From contig NZ_LPWG01000010.1 in the NCBI RefSeq assembly GCF_001723285.1, forward strand, positions 248,001-312,000: DNA of 64,000 nt. Reading direction: 5' to 3'. Below are positions 53,484 through 62,912 of this stretch, in pieces. The first letter of the stretch is position 1. Every line of letters starts with the position of its first letter. The position numbers and the translations under genes were made by a program. The notes beneath the pieces are model-generated. The model was given only the letters and a program-made list of their open reading frames with translations, was not told the origin of the DNA and ran no database searches. The stretch comes from Methyloceanibacter methanicus. Its GTDB lineage: Bacteria; Pseudomonadota; Alphaproteobacteria; Rhizobiales; Methyloligellaceae.

Positions 53484-54956
53484 GTGTCCAGTCTCACGAT
53501 ACTTGCCATTCTCATTGGTGCAGGCGTCCTCGCCTACTTCATCGGCCGCATGCGCAGCATCCAGACTTGCGGCGGCCAGCAGCAAAACCTCCACTCGCGT
53601 CCGTCCTATCACGGCTACTACCTCGCTATTCTGACCGCCCTGCCGGCGATCATCCTGCTTGCCGTCTGGGGCATCGCGGAACGTCCGCTCACCCGATACG
53701 TCGCCATGCAGGAGCTGCCGGCGAAGGTGCTTCAGGGCAGTGATGCCGAAAAAGCGCTCACCATGAGCGTGGTGGATACGATCGCCGAGGGTCTGCCCCA
53801 GCTCAGCCCCGAAGAGTATGAGGTCCTGCGCAAGGCGCGGTATGGCTTCGTCACCACGTCCGATGCGCGGGACGTGCTCGCGCGGCATGGCGTCGTTCTG
53901 GGCTCCGATCCGGATCGCTCGCTTCTGGCCGCTGCGGACGAACTCGCCTCGCGCGCGGAACCAGCCGGTTCGCGCTGCCGATCGGCCTGTTTTGCTCTTG
54001 CTGCCTTGGGCTTTGTCTGGGGCTATTCCCGCATCCGGCCCGAGCTGCGGGCGCGCAATATCGTCGAGCGCGTCATGCGCGGCGGCCTGTTCCTGGCCTC
54101 GACGGTCGCGGTGCTCACGACCGTCGGCATCGTCCTGTCGGTGCTGTTCGAAACCATTCACTTCTTCCAGTTCGTCTCTCCGTTCGACTTCCTGTTCGGG
54201 ACGGTCTGGGATCCGCGCTTCGCCACGGTCGGCAAGGCGGAAGGCCAGTTCGGCCTGCTGCCGCTCTTGTGGGGCACGCTGTTCATCTCGGCGGTGGCCC
54301 TGCTGGTTGCCGTCCCGGTTGGCCTCTTCGCCGCGATCTACATGTCCGAATATGCCGGCTCCAAGGTCCGCGCGTTCGCCAAGCCCGTTCTCGAGATCCT
54401 CGCGGGCATCCCGACGATCGTCTACGGCTTCTTCGCCCTGTCGGTGTTCGGCCCGCTGCTCCGCGACCTCGGGTTCAATATCGGGCTTGAGATCTCGGCC
54501 TCGAGCGTGCTGACCGCCGGCATCGTCATGGGCGTGATGATCATTCCATTCGTGTCGTCGCTGTCCGACGACATCATCAACGCGGTGCCGCAATCGCTTC
54601 GCGAAGGCTCCTACGGGCTCGGCGCGACCCAGTCCGAAACGATCAAGAAGGTCATTCTGCCGGCCGCTCTGCCGGGCATCGTCGGCGCCGTGCTGCTCGC
54701 GGCCTCGCGGGCCATCGGCGAGACCATGATCGTGGTTCTGGCCGCCGGCATCGCCGCGAACCTCACGCTCAATCCTCTTGAGCCGGTCACGACGATCACG
54801 GTGAAGATCGTCAGCCAGTTGACGGGCGACCTCGAGTTCAACAGCCCGCAGACCTTGGTGGCATTCGCCCTCGGTCTCACGCTGTTCATCATCACCTTGG
54901 CCCTGAACGTCTACGCCCTCTACATCGTGCGCAAATATCGGGAGCAGTACGAATAA
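53484..54956 (+). CDS. pstC: Phosphate ABC transporter permease PstC (long form)
   Basis: 490 residues; the first ~190 are an N-terminal extension typical of alphaproteobacterial PstC, before the permease core (LLVAVPVGLFAAIYMSEYA; coupling motif EGSYGLGATQSETIKKVILP). GTG at 53484 is the start. A short stretch near 53965-54003 reads AGSRCRSACFALAA, while an alternate frame gives FALPIGLFC, the expected sequence, so two compensating base errors are probable. It overlaps pstA (TAATG). Confidence 0.92.
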   Translation: MSSLTILAILIGAGVLAYFIGRMRSIQTCGGQQQNLHSRPSYHGYYLAILTALPAIILLAVWGIAERPLTRYVAMQELPAKVLQGSDAEKALTMSVVDTIAEGLPQLSPEEYEVLRKARYGFVTTSDARDVLARHGVVLGSDPDRSLLAAADELASRAEPAGSRCRSACFALAALGFVWGYSRIRPELRARNIVERVMRGGLFLASTVAVLTTVGIVLSVLFETIHFFQFVSPFDFLFGTVWDPRFATVGKAEGQFGLLPLLWGTLFISAVALLVAVPVGLFAAIYMSEYAGSKVRAFAKPVLEILAGIPTIVYGFFALSVFGPLLRDLGFNIGLEISASSVLTAGIVMGVMIIPFVSSLSDDIINAVPQSLREGSYGLGATQSETIKKVILPAALPGIVGAVLLAASRAIGETMIVVLAAGIAANLTLNPLEPVTTITVKIVSQLTGDLEFNSPQTLVAFALGLTLFIITLALNVYALYIVRKYREQYE

Positions 54957-56263
54957 TGACCGATCAGACCGCCTCCCTCGCATCCTTCACAGGCGAAGAA
55001 GCTCAGAAGAAGCTGCGCAAGCGGCATCGGGCCGAGCGCCGGTTCCGCGCCTACGGCGTCGCGGCGATCCTGTTCGCGCTGGCCTTCCTGGTGTTCCTGT
55101 TCACCTCGATCTTCAGCCAAGGCTGGTCCGCATTCCTGCAGACCTCCATCAAGCTGCCTGTCGAGTTCAGCCAGGACGTGATCAATCCGTCGGGCAACCC
55201 CGACGCGGAAGACGAAATTTTCCGCGCCAATTATGTGAAGCTGGCGCGTGCGGCCCTCTACAAGCAGCTCGGCATCGATGCCGAGGATCGCAAAGTGCGC
55301 CGCGATGCCAACAAGCTTCTGTCGCGCGGCGTCGATGTTCAGCTGCGCGACATGGTCCTGCGGGATCCGTCGATCATTGGGAAGACCGAAGACGTGTGGC
55401 TGCTTGCCAGCGACGACGCGGATGCCTTGCTGAAGGGATCCATCGATCGCAAGACGCCGAGCGATCGCCGCGCGGTCAATGATCAGCAGGTCGCTTGGAT
55501 CGACCAACTCGTCGACAAAGGCGACATGGAAAAGCGCTTCAATACGGGTCTCTTCGTGAATGGCGCCTCGAGCAATCCGGAAACGGCCGGTCTTGGCGTT
55601 GCGCTGATCGGCTCCTTCTTCATGATGCTCACCGTGGTTCTGCTGGCCGTGCCTCTCGGCGTGTGCGCGGCGCTTTATCTCGAAGAATATGCGCCCAAGG
55701 GGAAGATCTCCGACACGATCGAGGTGAACATCAACAACCTCGCCGCGGTGCCGTCCATCGTGTTCGGTCTTTTGGGCCTGGCCGTCTTCATCAACTTCTT
55801 CGGCCTGCCGCGCTCGGCCTCTCTGGTCGGCGGTCTGGTGCTGACCCTGATGACGCTTCCGACGATCATCATCACCACACGCGCCGCCATTCGCGCGGTG
55901 CCGCCCTCCATTCGCGAAGCGGCCCTCGGCGTCGGCGCGTCCAAAATGCAGTTGATCGGACACCACGTGCTGCCATTGTCCTTGCCAGGCATCTTGACCG
56001 GTACGATTATCGGGCTGGTGCAGGCACTGGGTGAAACGGCCCCGCTTCTGATGATCGGCATGGTGGCCTTCGTGGTGGAGTATCCGACGACCCCGCTCGA
56101 TCCCGCCACCGGCCTGCCCGTGCAGATCTATATGTGGGCATCGTCCGCGGAACGTGGCTTTGTGGAGCGCACCGCCGGTGCGACCATGGTATTGCTGGCC
56201 TTCCTGATCGTGATGAACAGTTTGGCCGTTTATCTCCGGAACAAGTTCGAACGCAAATGGTAA
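54956..56263 (+). CDS. pstA: Phosphate ABC transporter permease PstA (long form)
   Basis: 435 residues with an N-terminal extension (~190 residues of soluble sequence after the first helix) absent from E. coli PstA. The permease core shows [21 protein letters not shown] and the coupling loop [21 protein letters not shown]. It forms the channel with PstC. The start codon overlaps the pstC stop. Confidence 0.93.
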   Translation: MTDQTASLASFTGEEAQKKLRKRHRAERRFRAYGVAAILFALAFLVFLFTSIFSQGWSAFLQTSIKLPVEFSQDVINPSGNPDAEDEIFRANYVKLARAALYKQLGIDAEDRKVRRDANKLLSRGVDVQLRDMVLRDPSIIGKTEDVWLLASDDADALLKGSIDRKTPSDRRAVNDQQVAWIDQLVDKGDMEKRFNTGLFVNGASSNPETAGLGVALIGSFFMMLTVVLLAVPLGVCAALYLEEYAPKGKISDTIEVNINNLAAVPSIVFGLLGLAVFINFFGLPRSASLVGGLVLTLMTLPTIIITTRAAIRAVPPSIREAALGVGASKMQLIGHHVLPLSLPGILTGTIIGLVQALGETAPLLMIGMVAFVVEYPTTPLDPATGLPVQIYMWASSAERGFVERTAGATMVLLAFLIVMNSLAVYLRNKFERKW

Positions 56264-56277
56264 AGAGGACCGAAGCT

Positions 56278-57126
56278 ATGGAGGCGAAGGTGGAAGACAG
56301 GCCTGCTATGACGGTCGAGCAGCCAGCCGAGCCAAAGGAGACCGACGATGCGGCTCCCGCCGCTCTCGGCGAGCTGAAAATCAAGGCGACGGACGTCAAC
56401 CTTTGGTATGGCGAGAAACAGGCGCTCTTCGATGTCAATCTGGAGGTCTTCGGCCAGTCGGTCACAGCCCTGATCGGGCCGTCCGGTTGTGGCAAGTCCA
56501 CGTTCCTGCGCTGTCTCAATCGCATGAACGACGTGATCGACATCTGTAAGGTCAAGGGTGACATTCGCCTCGACGGCGAAGACATCTATGCGCCCGAGGT
56601 CGATCCGGTTCAGCTTCGCGCCCGTGTCGGCATGGTGTTCCAGAAGCCCAACCCCTTCCCGAAGTCGATCTATGAGAATGTCGCCTATGCGCCGCGCCTC
56701 CACGGTCTGTGTGCGACCAAGGCGCAGATGGACGAGGTCGTCGAGACCAGCCTGATCAAGGCCGGTCTTTGGGAGGAAGTGAAGGATCGGCTGGATGCGC
56801 CGGGCACCGGCCTCTCCGGCGGTCAGCAGCAGCGCCTTTGCATCGCGCGCGCCATCTCCGTCAACCCGGAGGTCCTCCTCATGGACGAGCCCTGTTCGGC
56901 GCTCGATCCCATCGCGACGGCGACGATCGAGACGCTTATCGACGAGCTCAAGGAAAATCTTTGCATCGCCATCGTGACGCATTCGATGCAGCAGGCCGCG
57001 CGTGTGTCCCAGCGTACGGCGTTCTTCCATCTCGGCAAGCTTGTCGAGGTGAACGACACATCGACAATCTTCACCAATCCGTCCGATCAGCGCACCCAAG
57101 ACTACGTCACCGGTCGCTTCGGCTGA
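56278..57126 (+). CDS. pstB: Phosphate ABC transporter ATPase PstB
   Basis: 282 residues from ATG 56278, preceded by AGGA; ATG 56257, overlapping pstA, is also in frame. Walker [10 protein letters not shown] is at residues 68-76, followed by the Q-loop [12 protein letters not shown], the signature [14 protein letters not shown], Walker [14 protein letters not shown] and the switch His in IVTHSMQQA. It supplies the energy for phosphate import. Confidence 0.95.
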   Translation: MEAKVEDRPAMTVEQPAEPKETDDAAPAALGELKIKATDVNLWYGEKQALFDVNLEVFGQSVTALIGPSGCGKSTFLRCLNRMNDVIDICKVKGDIRLDGEDIYAPEVDPVQLRARVGMVFQKPNPFPKSIYENVAYAPRLHGLCATKAQMDEVVETSLIKAGLWEEVKDRLDAPGTGLSGGQQQRLCIARAISVNPEVLLMDEPCSALDPIATATIETLIDELKENLCIAIVTHSMQQAARVSQRTAFFHLGKLVEVNDTSTIFTNPSDQRTQDYVTGRFG

Positions 57127-57152
57127 TATCGGCGCTCAGGAGTCCGCCCCCC

Positions 57153-57887
57153 ATGGAACAGCAGAACGAACATATCGTCCGGTCCTACGAGGAAGAGCTT
57201 TCTCTCCTCAACAACAAGATCGCCAAGATGGGCGGTCTTGCCGAAAAGGTTCTCGGACAGTCCTTCGAGGCGCTGGATCGCCGCGACCCGGATCTGGCCG
57301 CCACCACGATCAACGAGGACGAGGAGATCGATCAGCTTCAGCGCGATATCGAAGAGCAGGCGGTTGTGATGATCGCCCGCCGGCAGCCGATGGCCTACGA
57401 TCTCCGCCAGATCATGGCGGCCTTGCGGATTTCCACCGATCTGGAGCGCATCGGCGACCTCGGCAAGAATATCGCCAAGCGAGCCGTCGCCGTGGTGACC
57501 GAGCAGCAGCCCAAGCAGCTGATGCTCGGCCTGAAGCACATGGGCGAATTGTCCCTGAACCAGCTGAAGGAAGTGCTCGACGCCTTTATCGAGCGCGACG
57601 CAGAGCGGGCCTTGAGCGTCTGGTACAAGGACGAAGAGATCGACGCGATGTACAATTCGCTGTTCCGCGAACTCCTCACCTACATGATGGAAGATCCGCG
57701 GAATATCGGTCTGTGTACGCACCTGCTCTTCGGTGCGAAGAACATCGAGCGCGTGGGCGATCACGCAACCAACATTGCAGAGACGGTCTATTATCTCGTA
57801 CATGGCCGGCCGATCACGGATCAGCGTCCGAAAGGCGACACGACCAGTTCGACAGCCTATACGTCGCTGAGAAGCTCCAACTTCTAA
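57153..57887 (+). CDS. phoU: Phosphate transport regulator PhoU
   Basis: 244 residues, two PhoU three-helix bundles with the metal-binding motifs DLERIGDLGKNIAKRA and NIERVGDHATNIAETV. It links PstSCAB transport state to PhoR, keeping the Pho response off when phosphate is plentiful. CAGGAG precedes ATG 57153. Confidence 0.95.
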   Translation: MEQQNEHIVRSYEEELSLLNNKIAKMGGLAEKVLGQSFEALDRRDPDLAATTINEDEEIDQLQRDIEEQAVVMIARRQPMAYDLRQIMAALRISTDLERIGDLGKNIAKRAVAVVTEQQPKQLMLGLKHMGELSLNQLKEVLDAFIERDAERALSVWYKDEEIDAMYNSLFRELLTYMMEDPRNIGLCTHLLFGAKNIERVGDHATNIAETVYYLVHGRPITDQRPKGDTTSSTAYTSLRSSNF

Positions 57888-57906
57888 CGGGCGGCAGGTG
57901 ACAGGC

Positions 57907-58614
57907 ATGAGCGCGGGAGCGAAGGTGCTGGTTGTCGAGGACGAGGAGCCTTTGGCGCTTCTCCTACGCTACAACCTCGAGGCCGAAGGCTTCGCCGTCG
58001 ATGTTGTCCATCGCGGCGACGAGGCGGAAGTCTCCATCGCGGAGAATTCGCCGGATCTGATCGTCCTGGATTGGATGCTGCCCGGCCTGTCCGGGCTCGA
58101 GCTTTGCCGGCGTCTGCGCACCGGCAAGGAATCGCGCACCATTCCGATCATCCTCCTGACGGCGCGCAGCGAAGAGAACGACCGCATTCGCGGACTGACC
58201 ACGGGCGCTGACGACTACGTGGTGAAGCCGTTCTCGCTGCCCGAATTGATGGCACGTGTGCGCGCCATTCTCCGCCGCACCAGCCCGGAGCGTATCGCCT
58301 CGGTGCTATCGGTCGGCGACATCGAACTCGACCGGGAGTCTCATCGCGTCACGCGAAGTGGCCGGCAGATCCACCTCGGCCCCACCGAGTTCCGCTTGCT
58401 GGAATTCCTCATGCAGAGTCCCGGGCGCGTCTTCAGCCGCGCGCAGTTGCTCGACGGCGTTTGGGGGCGGAATGTCTATGTCGATGAACGTACGGTCGAC
58501 GTGCATATCGGCCGGTTGCGCAAAGCCATGATGCGCGGCAGCGAGCGCGATCCGGTTCGCACCGTGCGTGGCGCCGGCTATGCCTTTTCCGACAAGTTGG
58601 AAGAAACGGCCTAG
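57907..58614 (+). CDS. phoB: Phosphate regulon response regulator PhoB
   Basis: 235 residues from ATG 57907. Receiver domain with VLVVEDEE and phospho-acceptor Asp55 (LIVLDWMLPG), conserved Lys in YVVKPFSLPEL; OmpR-type winged helix with TEFRLLEFLMQSPGRVFSRAQLL and RTVDVHIGRLRKAM. Binds Pho boxes such as that at 52176. Last gene of the pst-pho run. Confidence 0.94.
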   Translation: MSAGAKVLVVEDEEPLALLLRYNLEAEGFAVDVVHRGDEAEVSIAENSPDLIVLDWMLPGLSGLELCRRLRTGKESRTIPIILLTARSEENDRIRGLTTGADDYVVKPFSLPELMARVRAILRRTSPERIASVLSVGDIELDRESHRVTRSGRQIHLGPTEFRLLEFLMQSPGRVFSRAQLLDGVWGRNVYVDERTVDVHIGRLRKAMMRGSERDPVRTVRGAGYAFSDKLEETA

Positions 58615-58676
58615 CGAAGCTGGCTCGCTCCAAGCCTTCCCCCGACATTCGGGGCGTCCCGGAAATTCGCGCCTTC

Positions 58677-58711
58677 CCAAAAAGGAAAGGCGCCAGCTTT
58701 CGTGGCGCCTT
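58677..58711 (-). terminator. Intrinsic terminator after gcrA
   Basis: AAGGCGCCA/TGGCGCCTT (58687-58695 and 58703-58711) form a 9-bp stem. On the minus strand it is followed by a T-rich run (TTTCCTTTTT), so it terminates gcrA; it may also stop phoB transcripts from the other side. Confidence 0.8.
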
Positions 58712-58739
58712 CCGTCATGTCGCAAAAGGGAAGAGAGGC

Positions 58740-59252
58740 TCAGCCATTGGCTGAGCGCTTCTCCCGCCGCCGCGCCTGTACCGGCTGATAGGCCATGCGG
58801 GCATGATGCTCGCAGTAAGGCATCGAGCCGGACTTCTTGCGCCCGCAAAAGTGAAACCCTTCCTCGGTCGGATCGCCGATGGGCCAGCGGCACATCGACT
58901 CCTTCAGCGTGAGGATGCTCGCCCGCTCGTGCAGCGGGATCACCAGCTCCTCGACAGGAGCCGGCGCCGGTGCCGCTTCGTATTCCTCCTCGAAGGTCGG
59001 CTTCAGCGCGACATTGCCGCGCGTACCGAAGGTGAGCGAAGGCGCCCGATTTTGCCGTGGTGTATGCGTGCGCCGCGGCCGCGGAACGCTGGAGCGCGAA
59101 CTGGTCGCGCGCCCCGAAAGTCCCAGCCGGTGCACCTTGCCGATCACCGCATTGCGGGTCACGCCGCCTAAGCGACCCGCGATTTGGCTCGCGCTCAGTC
59201 CTTCGGACCAAAGCTTTTTCAGCAGTTCTACTCTTTCGTCGGTCCAAGCCAT
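58740..59252 (-). CDS. gcrA: GcrA cell-cycle regulator
   Basis: 170 residues. The N-terminal DNA-binding domain has MAWTDERVELLKKLWSEGLSASQIAG and NAVIGKVHRLGLSGR. The C-terminal sigma-factor-interacting region contains CRWPIGDPTEEGFHFCGRK and MPYCEHHARMAY. A basic Pro/Arg-rich linker lies between. GcrA activates sigma-70 promoters that carry CcrM-methylated GANTC sites; several such sites lie in its own upstream region. GGAGG precedes ATG 59252. Confidence 0.95.
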   Translation of the reverse strand: MAWTDERVELLKKLWSEGLSASQIAGRLGGVTRNAVIGKVHRLGLSGRATSSRSSVPRPRRTHTPRQNRAPSLTFGTRGNVALKPTFEEEYEAAPAPAPVEELVIPLHERASILTLKESMCRWPIGDPTEEGFHFCGRKKSGSMPYCEHHARMAYQPVQARRREKRSANG

Positions 59253-59590
59253 TTTGGCCTCCTCGTTTGGACTCAGATTCCACCCGTCATGAGAGACGGC
59301 ATTTTTTTCAATACTCGGATTTACTGCTGAGAAATGACCGCCCGGGCGTCCAACATGCCTACGACATCTGGTAGCCGAACGATTATCACCCTACTAAGGC
59401 CGGTAGAAACCGACAAGCGTCCGCCGTGCTTGTGTGCCTCGTTTTCCACCGGAACGATCCGATTCTGCCATCACTCCGGGCCGAGCACAAACCCAGGCGT
59501 TGATAGAAACGTGGAGAAACGTTGGATAAGCGGGTCATAAGGACAGATTGACTCAACTGTGGAGCAGACCTAACACTCTGACTCTGCTTG
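59253..59590. promoter_or_regulatory. gcrA-argD divergent region with five GANTC sites
   Basis: GACTC at 59270, GATTC at 59276 and 59461, GACTC at 59550 and 59580 are CcrM methylation motifs. The first two are 6 bases apart just upstream of the gcrA ribosome-binding site. A weak DnaA-box-like TTATCCAAC (minus strand) is near 59525. No protein gene is supported. Confidence 0.6.
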
Positions 59591-59614
59591 GTGCCGCCGA
59601 TTGGCGGCACTTTT
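59591..59614 (+). terminator. Terminator-like hairpin in the argD leader
   Basis: GTGCCGCC-GATT-GGCGGCAC followed by TTTT lies 22 bases before the argD ATG. It could be an attenuator of argD or the end of a short upstream transcript. Confidence 0.65.
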
Positions 59615-59636
59615 GTTTCAAGAACACGGAAGTTTC

Positions 59637-60824
59637 ATGTCGGCTCTTCTTCCGACCTATGCTCGCAGCGGATTGTCCTTCGCGCGGGGCGAAGGCGCCT
59701 TTCTCTTTGACGAGAGCGGGGAGCGCTATCTCGACTTCTCGAGCGGCATCGCCGTCACCGCGCTCGGGCACGCGCACCCGCATCTGGTCGAGACCTTGAA
59801 GACGCAGGCCGAGAAGGTCTGGCACGTCTCGAACCTGCACGGCATCCCCGATCAGGAGCGCCTCGGCCGGCGTCTCTGCGATGCCACCTTCGCCGATCGG
59901 GTGTCTTTTACGAATTCCGGCGCCGAGGCCGTGGAGGCCGCGATCAAATGCGCGCGCCGGTACCATTTTGCCAACGGCGCCCCAGAGCGGTATCGGCTGA
60001 TCACCTTTGAGGGCGCTTTTCATGGGCGGACGCTGGCGACCATCGCCGCCGGCGGCCAGGCGAAGCATCTGGAAGGCTTCGGCCCGCCCGTGGACGGCTT
60101 CGACCAGGTCACGGGCTTCGACATCGATGCCGTCAAGGACGCGATCACCGGCGAGACCGCCGGCATCCTGCTCGAGCCCATCATGGGCGAGGGCGGTATG
60201 CGCGAGGTGCCCTATCGCTTCCTGCAGGATTTGCGGGCGCTGTGCGACGAGGAAGGTATCCTGCTGGTTGCCGACGAGGTGCAATCGGGCGTCGGCCGCA
60301 CCGGCCGCTTCTATGCCCATGAATGGGCAGAGATCACGCCGGACATCATGGCGTCCGCAAAAGGGCTCGGCGGCGGCTTCCCGATCGGCGCGTGTCTCGC
60401 GACGGAAGCCGTGGGACAAACCATGGTGCCGGGCACGCATGGGTCCACGTTCGGCGGCAACCCGCTGGCCGTGGCCGTCGGCAACGCCGTGCTCGATATC
60501 GTTCTCGAGCCCGGCTTTCTCGAACATGTCGCGCAAATGGGCTTAAGATTGAAACAGCAGCTCGCCGGTCTTGCCGACGAGCACAGCGAGATCATCGCCG
60601 AGGTGCGGGGCCAGGGGCTCATGATGGGACTGAAGTGCAAGCCGGAGAACACGAAGCTCGTCGCGGCCTTGCGCGAGCGGGGCATGCTCACGGTCCCGGC
60701 CGGGGACAATGTCGTGCGCCTGCTTCCCCCTCTCATCGTCGGCGAGGACGAAATCGACCTCGGCACCCGTACCATCGACGCTGCCTGTGTTGCCCTGAAA
60801 ACCGGCGATGCCGGGCACGTTTAG
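59637..60824 (+). CDS. argD: Acetylornithine aminotransferase
   Basis: 395-residue PLP enzyme of arginine biosynthesis. The PLP-binding Lys is Lys242 in [14 protein letters not shown]. Other features: [60 protein letters not shown] and [13 protein letters not shown]. The start at ATG 59637 gives the family N-terminus [12 protein letters not shown]. It converts N-acetylglutamate semialdehyde to N-acetylornithine. Confidence 0.93.
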   Translation: MSALLPTYARSGLSFARGEGAFLFDESGERYLDFSSGIAVTALGHAHPHLVETLKTQAEKVWHVSNLHGIPDQERLGRRLCDATFADRVSFTNSGAEAVEAAIKCARRYHFANGAPERYRLITFEGAFHGRTLATIAAGGQAKHLEGFGPPVDGFDQVTGFDIDAVKDAITGETAGILLEPIMGEGGMREVPYRFLQDLRALCDEEGILLVADEVQSGVGRTGRFYAHEWAEITPDIMASAKGLGGGFPIGACLATEAVGQTMVPGTHGSTFGGNPLAVAVGNAVLDIVLEPGFLEHVAQMGLRLKQQLAGLADEHSEIIAEVRGQGLMMGLKCKPENTKLVAALRERGMLTVPAGDNVVRLLPPLIVGEDEIDLGTRTIDAACVALKTGDAGHV

Positions 60825-60860
60825 TTCCATTCTCAAGCCCTGCTTCCAAGATTTTCGGTC

Positions 60861-61954
60861 ATGTCTCCGACGCCTCCCATTTTCTGGATATCGATGCCCT
60901 GGATACGCCGACGCTGCGCGCCATCCTCGACACGGCCGCCACGCTGAAGACAGCGCGCAAAGTCCCCAAAGCGCTCGCCATTCCCGACGGCGCGGTCCTG
61001 GCCATGATCTTCGAAAAGCCGTCGACGCGGACGCGCGTTTCGTTCGAGATGGCGATGCGCCAGCTCGGCGGCTCGGCCATCGTGCTGAATGCCCAGGACA
61101 TGCAACTCGGGCGCGGCGAGACGATCGGCGATACCGCGCGGGTGCTGTCCCGCTATGTGGATGCGATCATGCTCCGGACGGGTCCTCATGACGGGCTCCT
61201 GGCGTTCGCCGAATACGCGGAAATTCCGGTCGTCAACGGCCTCACGGCGCGGTCCCATCCCTGCCAGATCATGGCCGACATCCTGACTTTCGAGGAGCAC
61301 AAGGGGCCCATCGCGGGGCGCATCGTGGCTTGGATCGGGGACGCGAACAACGTCGCGACCTCTTGGGTGCATGCGGCCGCGCGTTTCGGCTTCACCTTGC
61401 GCATTGCGGCCCCGTCGGATTTCGGCCCGGACCCGGACTTGCTGGCTTGGGCCCGTGCGCAAGGCGCAACCATCGAGGTCGGCACCGACGCCGGCGCCGC
61501 CGCCAACGGTGCGGATTGCGTGGTCACCGATACGTGGGTCTCCATGGGCGACAACGATGTGGCGGCGCGCAAAGCGGCCCTCGAGCCGTTCCGGGTCGAT
61601 GAGGCGCTGATGGCGCTGGCCAAGCCCGACGCGATCTTCATGCACTGCCTTCCGGCCCATCGCGGCGACGAAGTGACGGACGCGGTGATGGACGGGCCGC
61701 AATCGGTCGTTTGGGACGAGGCGGAAAACCGGCTGCACGCGCAAAAGGCGATCCTGGTCTGGTGCCTGCACAACGGTCGCCTTCCGGCGCAGTCCGCCGC
61801 ACGCAAAGCGGCCGCGAAGCCTAAGGCCAAGAAGGTCGCGACGAAGAAGGCAACAGCGAAGCGGGCATCGGCGAAGAAGACGACCGCGAAGGAGCCCGCA
61901 GCCAAGAAAACGCGCGCGCCCAAAAAGGCCGCGAAGCGCGGAGGCAAGAGGTGA
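60861..61954 (+). CDS. argF: Ornithine carbamoyltransferase with a histone H1-like C-terminal tail, frameshifted near the start
   Basis: Makes citrulline from ornithine and carbamoyl phosphate. Motifs: [14 protein letters not shown] (carbamoyl phosphate), [22 protein letters not shown]. The normal enzyme ends near [11 protein letters not shown]; here about 52 further residues form a Lys/Ala-rich tail ([20 protein letters not shown] and on to [10 protein letters not shown]), unlike ordinary ArgF. The start is ATG 60861 (MSPT), with one base missing near 60871 before [11 protein letters not shown]. The gene overlaps hslO by 4 bases (GTGA). Confidence 0.88.
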
Positions 61955-62892
61955 GCGAATCCGCTTCCCATGAGGCGATCCAGATCACGCTGCCGTCGGA
62001 CGACGTGGTTCTGCCGTTCCAGGCCGAGCAGGCCGACGTCCTCGGGCGCCTGGTGAAGCTGGGTCCGACCGTCGACACGATCCTGTCGCGCCACGATTAC
62101 CCCGAGCCCGTCTCGCGCCTGCTGGGCGAAGCGGTCGCGCTGACGGCGCTGCTCGGCGCCTCGCTGAAATCGGACGGCAAGCTGATCCTCCAGGCCTCGA
62201 CCGATGGCGCCGTCGATCTCCTCGTGGCCGATTTCGTGGTCCCCGGCGCCATGCGCGCCTATGCCCGTTTCGACGAGGAGAAGCTGGCGGCCCTCGACCG
62301 GGAGGACGACGCGGCGCTGCTCGGACACGGCCATCTTGCCATGACCATCGATCGCGGCCAGGACGCCGAGCGCTATCAAGGCGTGGTGCCGCTCGAAGGC
62401 TCCAGCCTCGCGGAGGCCGCGGACACCTATTTCAAACAGTCCGAACAACTGCCGAGTTTCTTGCGGCTTGCCGTGGCCCGGCACTTTCAGGTCGGGGCGA
62501 ACGGCGAAGGTGCCTGGACCTGGCGCGCCGGCGGACTACTGGTGCAGAAGCTCACGCGCGAAGGCGGGATCGTGAGCCCGAAGCGGTTCGAGGAAGATTG
62601 GACCCGCGCGAAGTCGCTTGCCGAAACGGTCGAGGACCATGAGCTACTCGACCCCACACTCGCACCCGAACGGTTGCTCTTCCGCCTCTTCCATGAAGAG
62701 CAGGTGCGGGTCTATCGCGCCATCCCGTTGACGACTTATTGCAGCTGCTCGCGCGAACGCGTCGGGGAAATGCTCGAACGCTTCTCGGGCGAGGACCTGG
62801 CCGACATGGTGGTCGACGGCAAGCTCTGGGTCAGTTGCGAGTTCTGCAACGCCCGTTACGACTTCGACCCGGCCGATTTCGGGGCCGAATAG
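61951..62892 (+). CDS. hslO: Redox-regulated chaperone Hsp33
   Basis: 313 residues from GTG 61951, overlapping the argF stop. N-terminal domain with [29 protein letters not shown]-terminal zinc switch: CxC at Cys264/Cys266 (TTYCSCSRE) and CxxC at Cys296/Cys299 (SCEFCNARY). Oxidation releases zinc and activates holdase activity. The argF-hslO coupling is common in Hyphomicrobiales. Confidence 0.94.
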   Translation: MSESASHEAIQITLPSDDVVLPFQAEQADVLGRLVKLGPTVDTILSRHDYPEPVSRLLGEAVALTALLGASLKSDGKLILQASTDGAVDLLVADFVVPGAMRAYARFDEEKLAALDREDDAALLGHGHLAMTIDRGQDAERYQGVVPLEGSSLAEAADTYFKQSEQLPSFLRLAVARHFQVGANGEGAWTWRAGGLLVQKLTREGGIVSPKRFEEDWTRAKSLAETVEDHELLDPTLAPERLLFRLFHEEQVRVYRAIPLTTYCSCSRERVGEMLERFSGEDLADMVVDGKLWVSCEFCNARYDFDPADFGAE

Positions 62893-62912
62893 GCACCGGA
62901 CCGCTTGATCCT

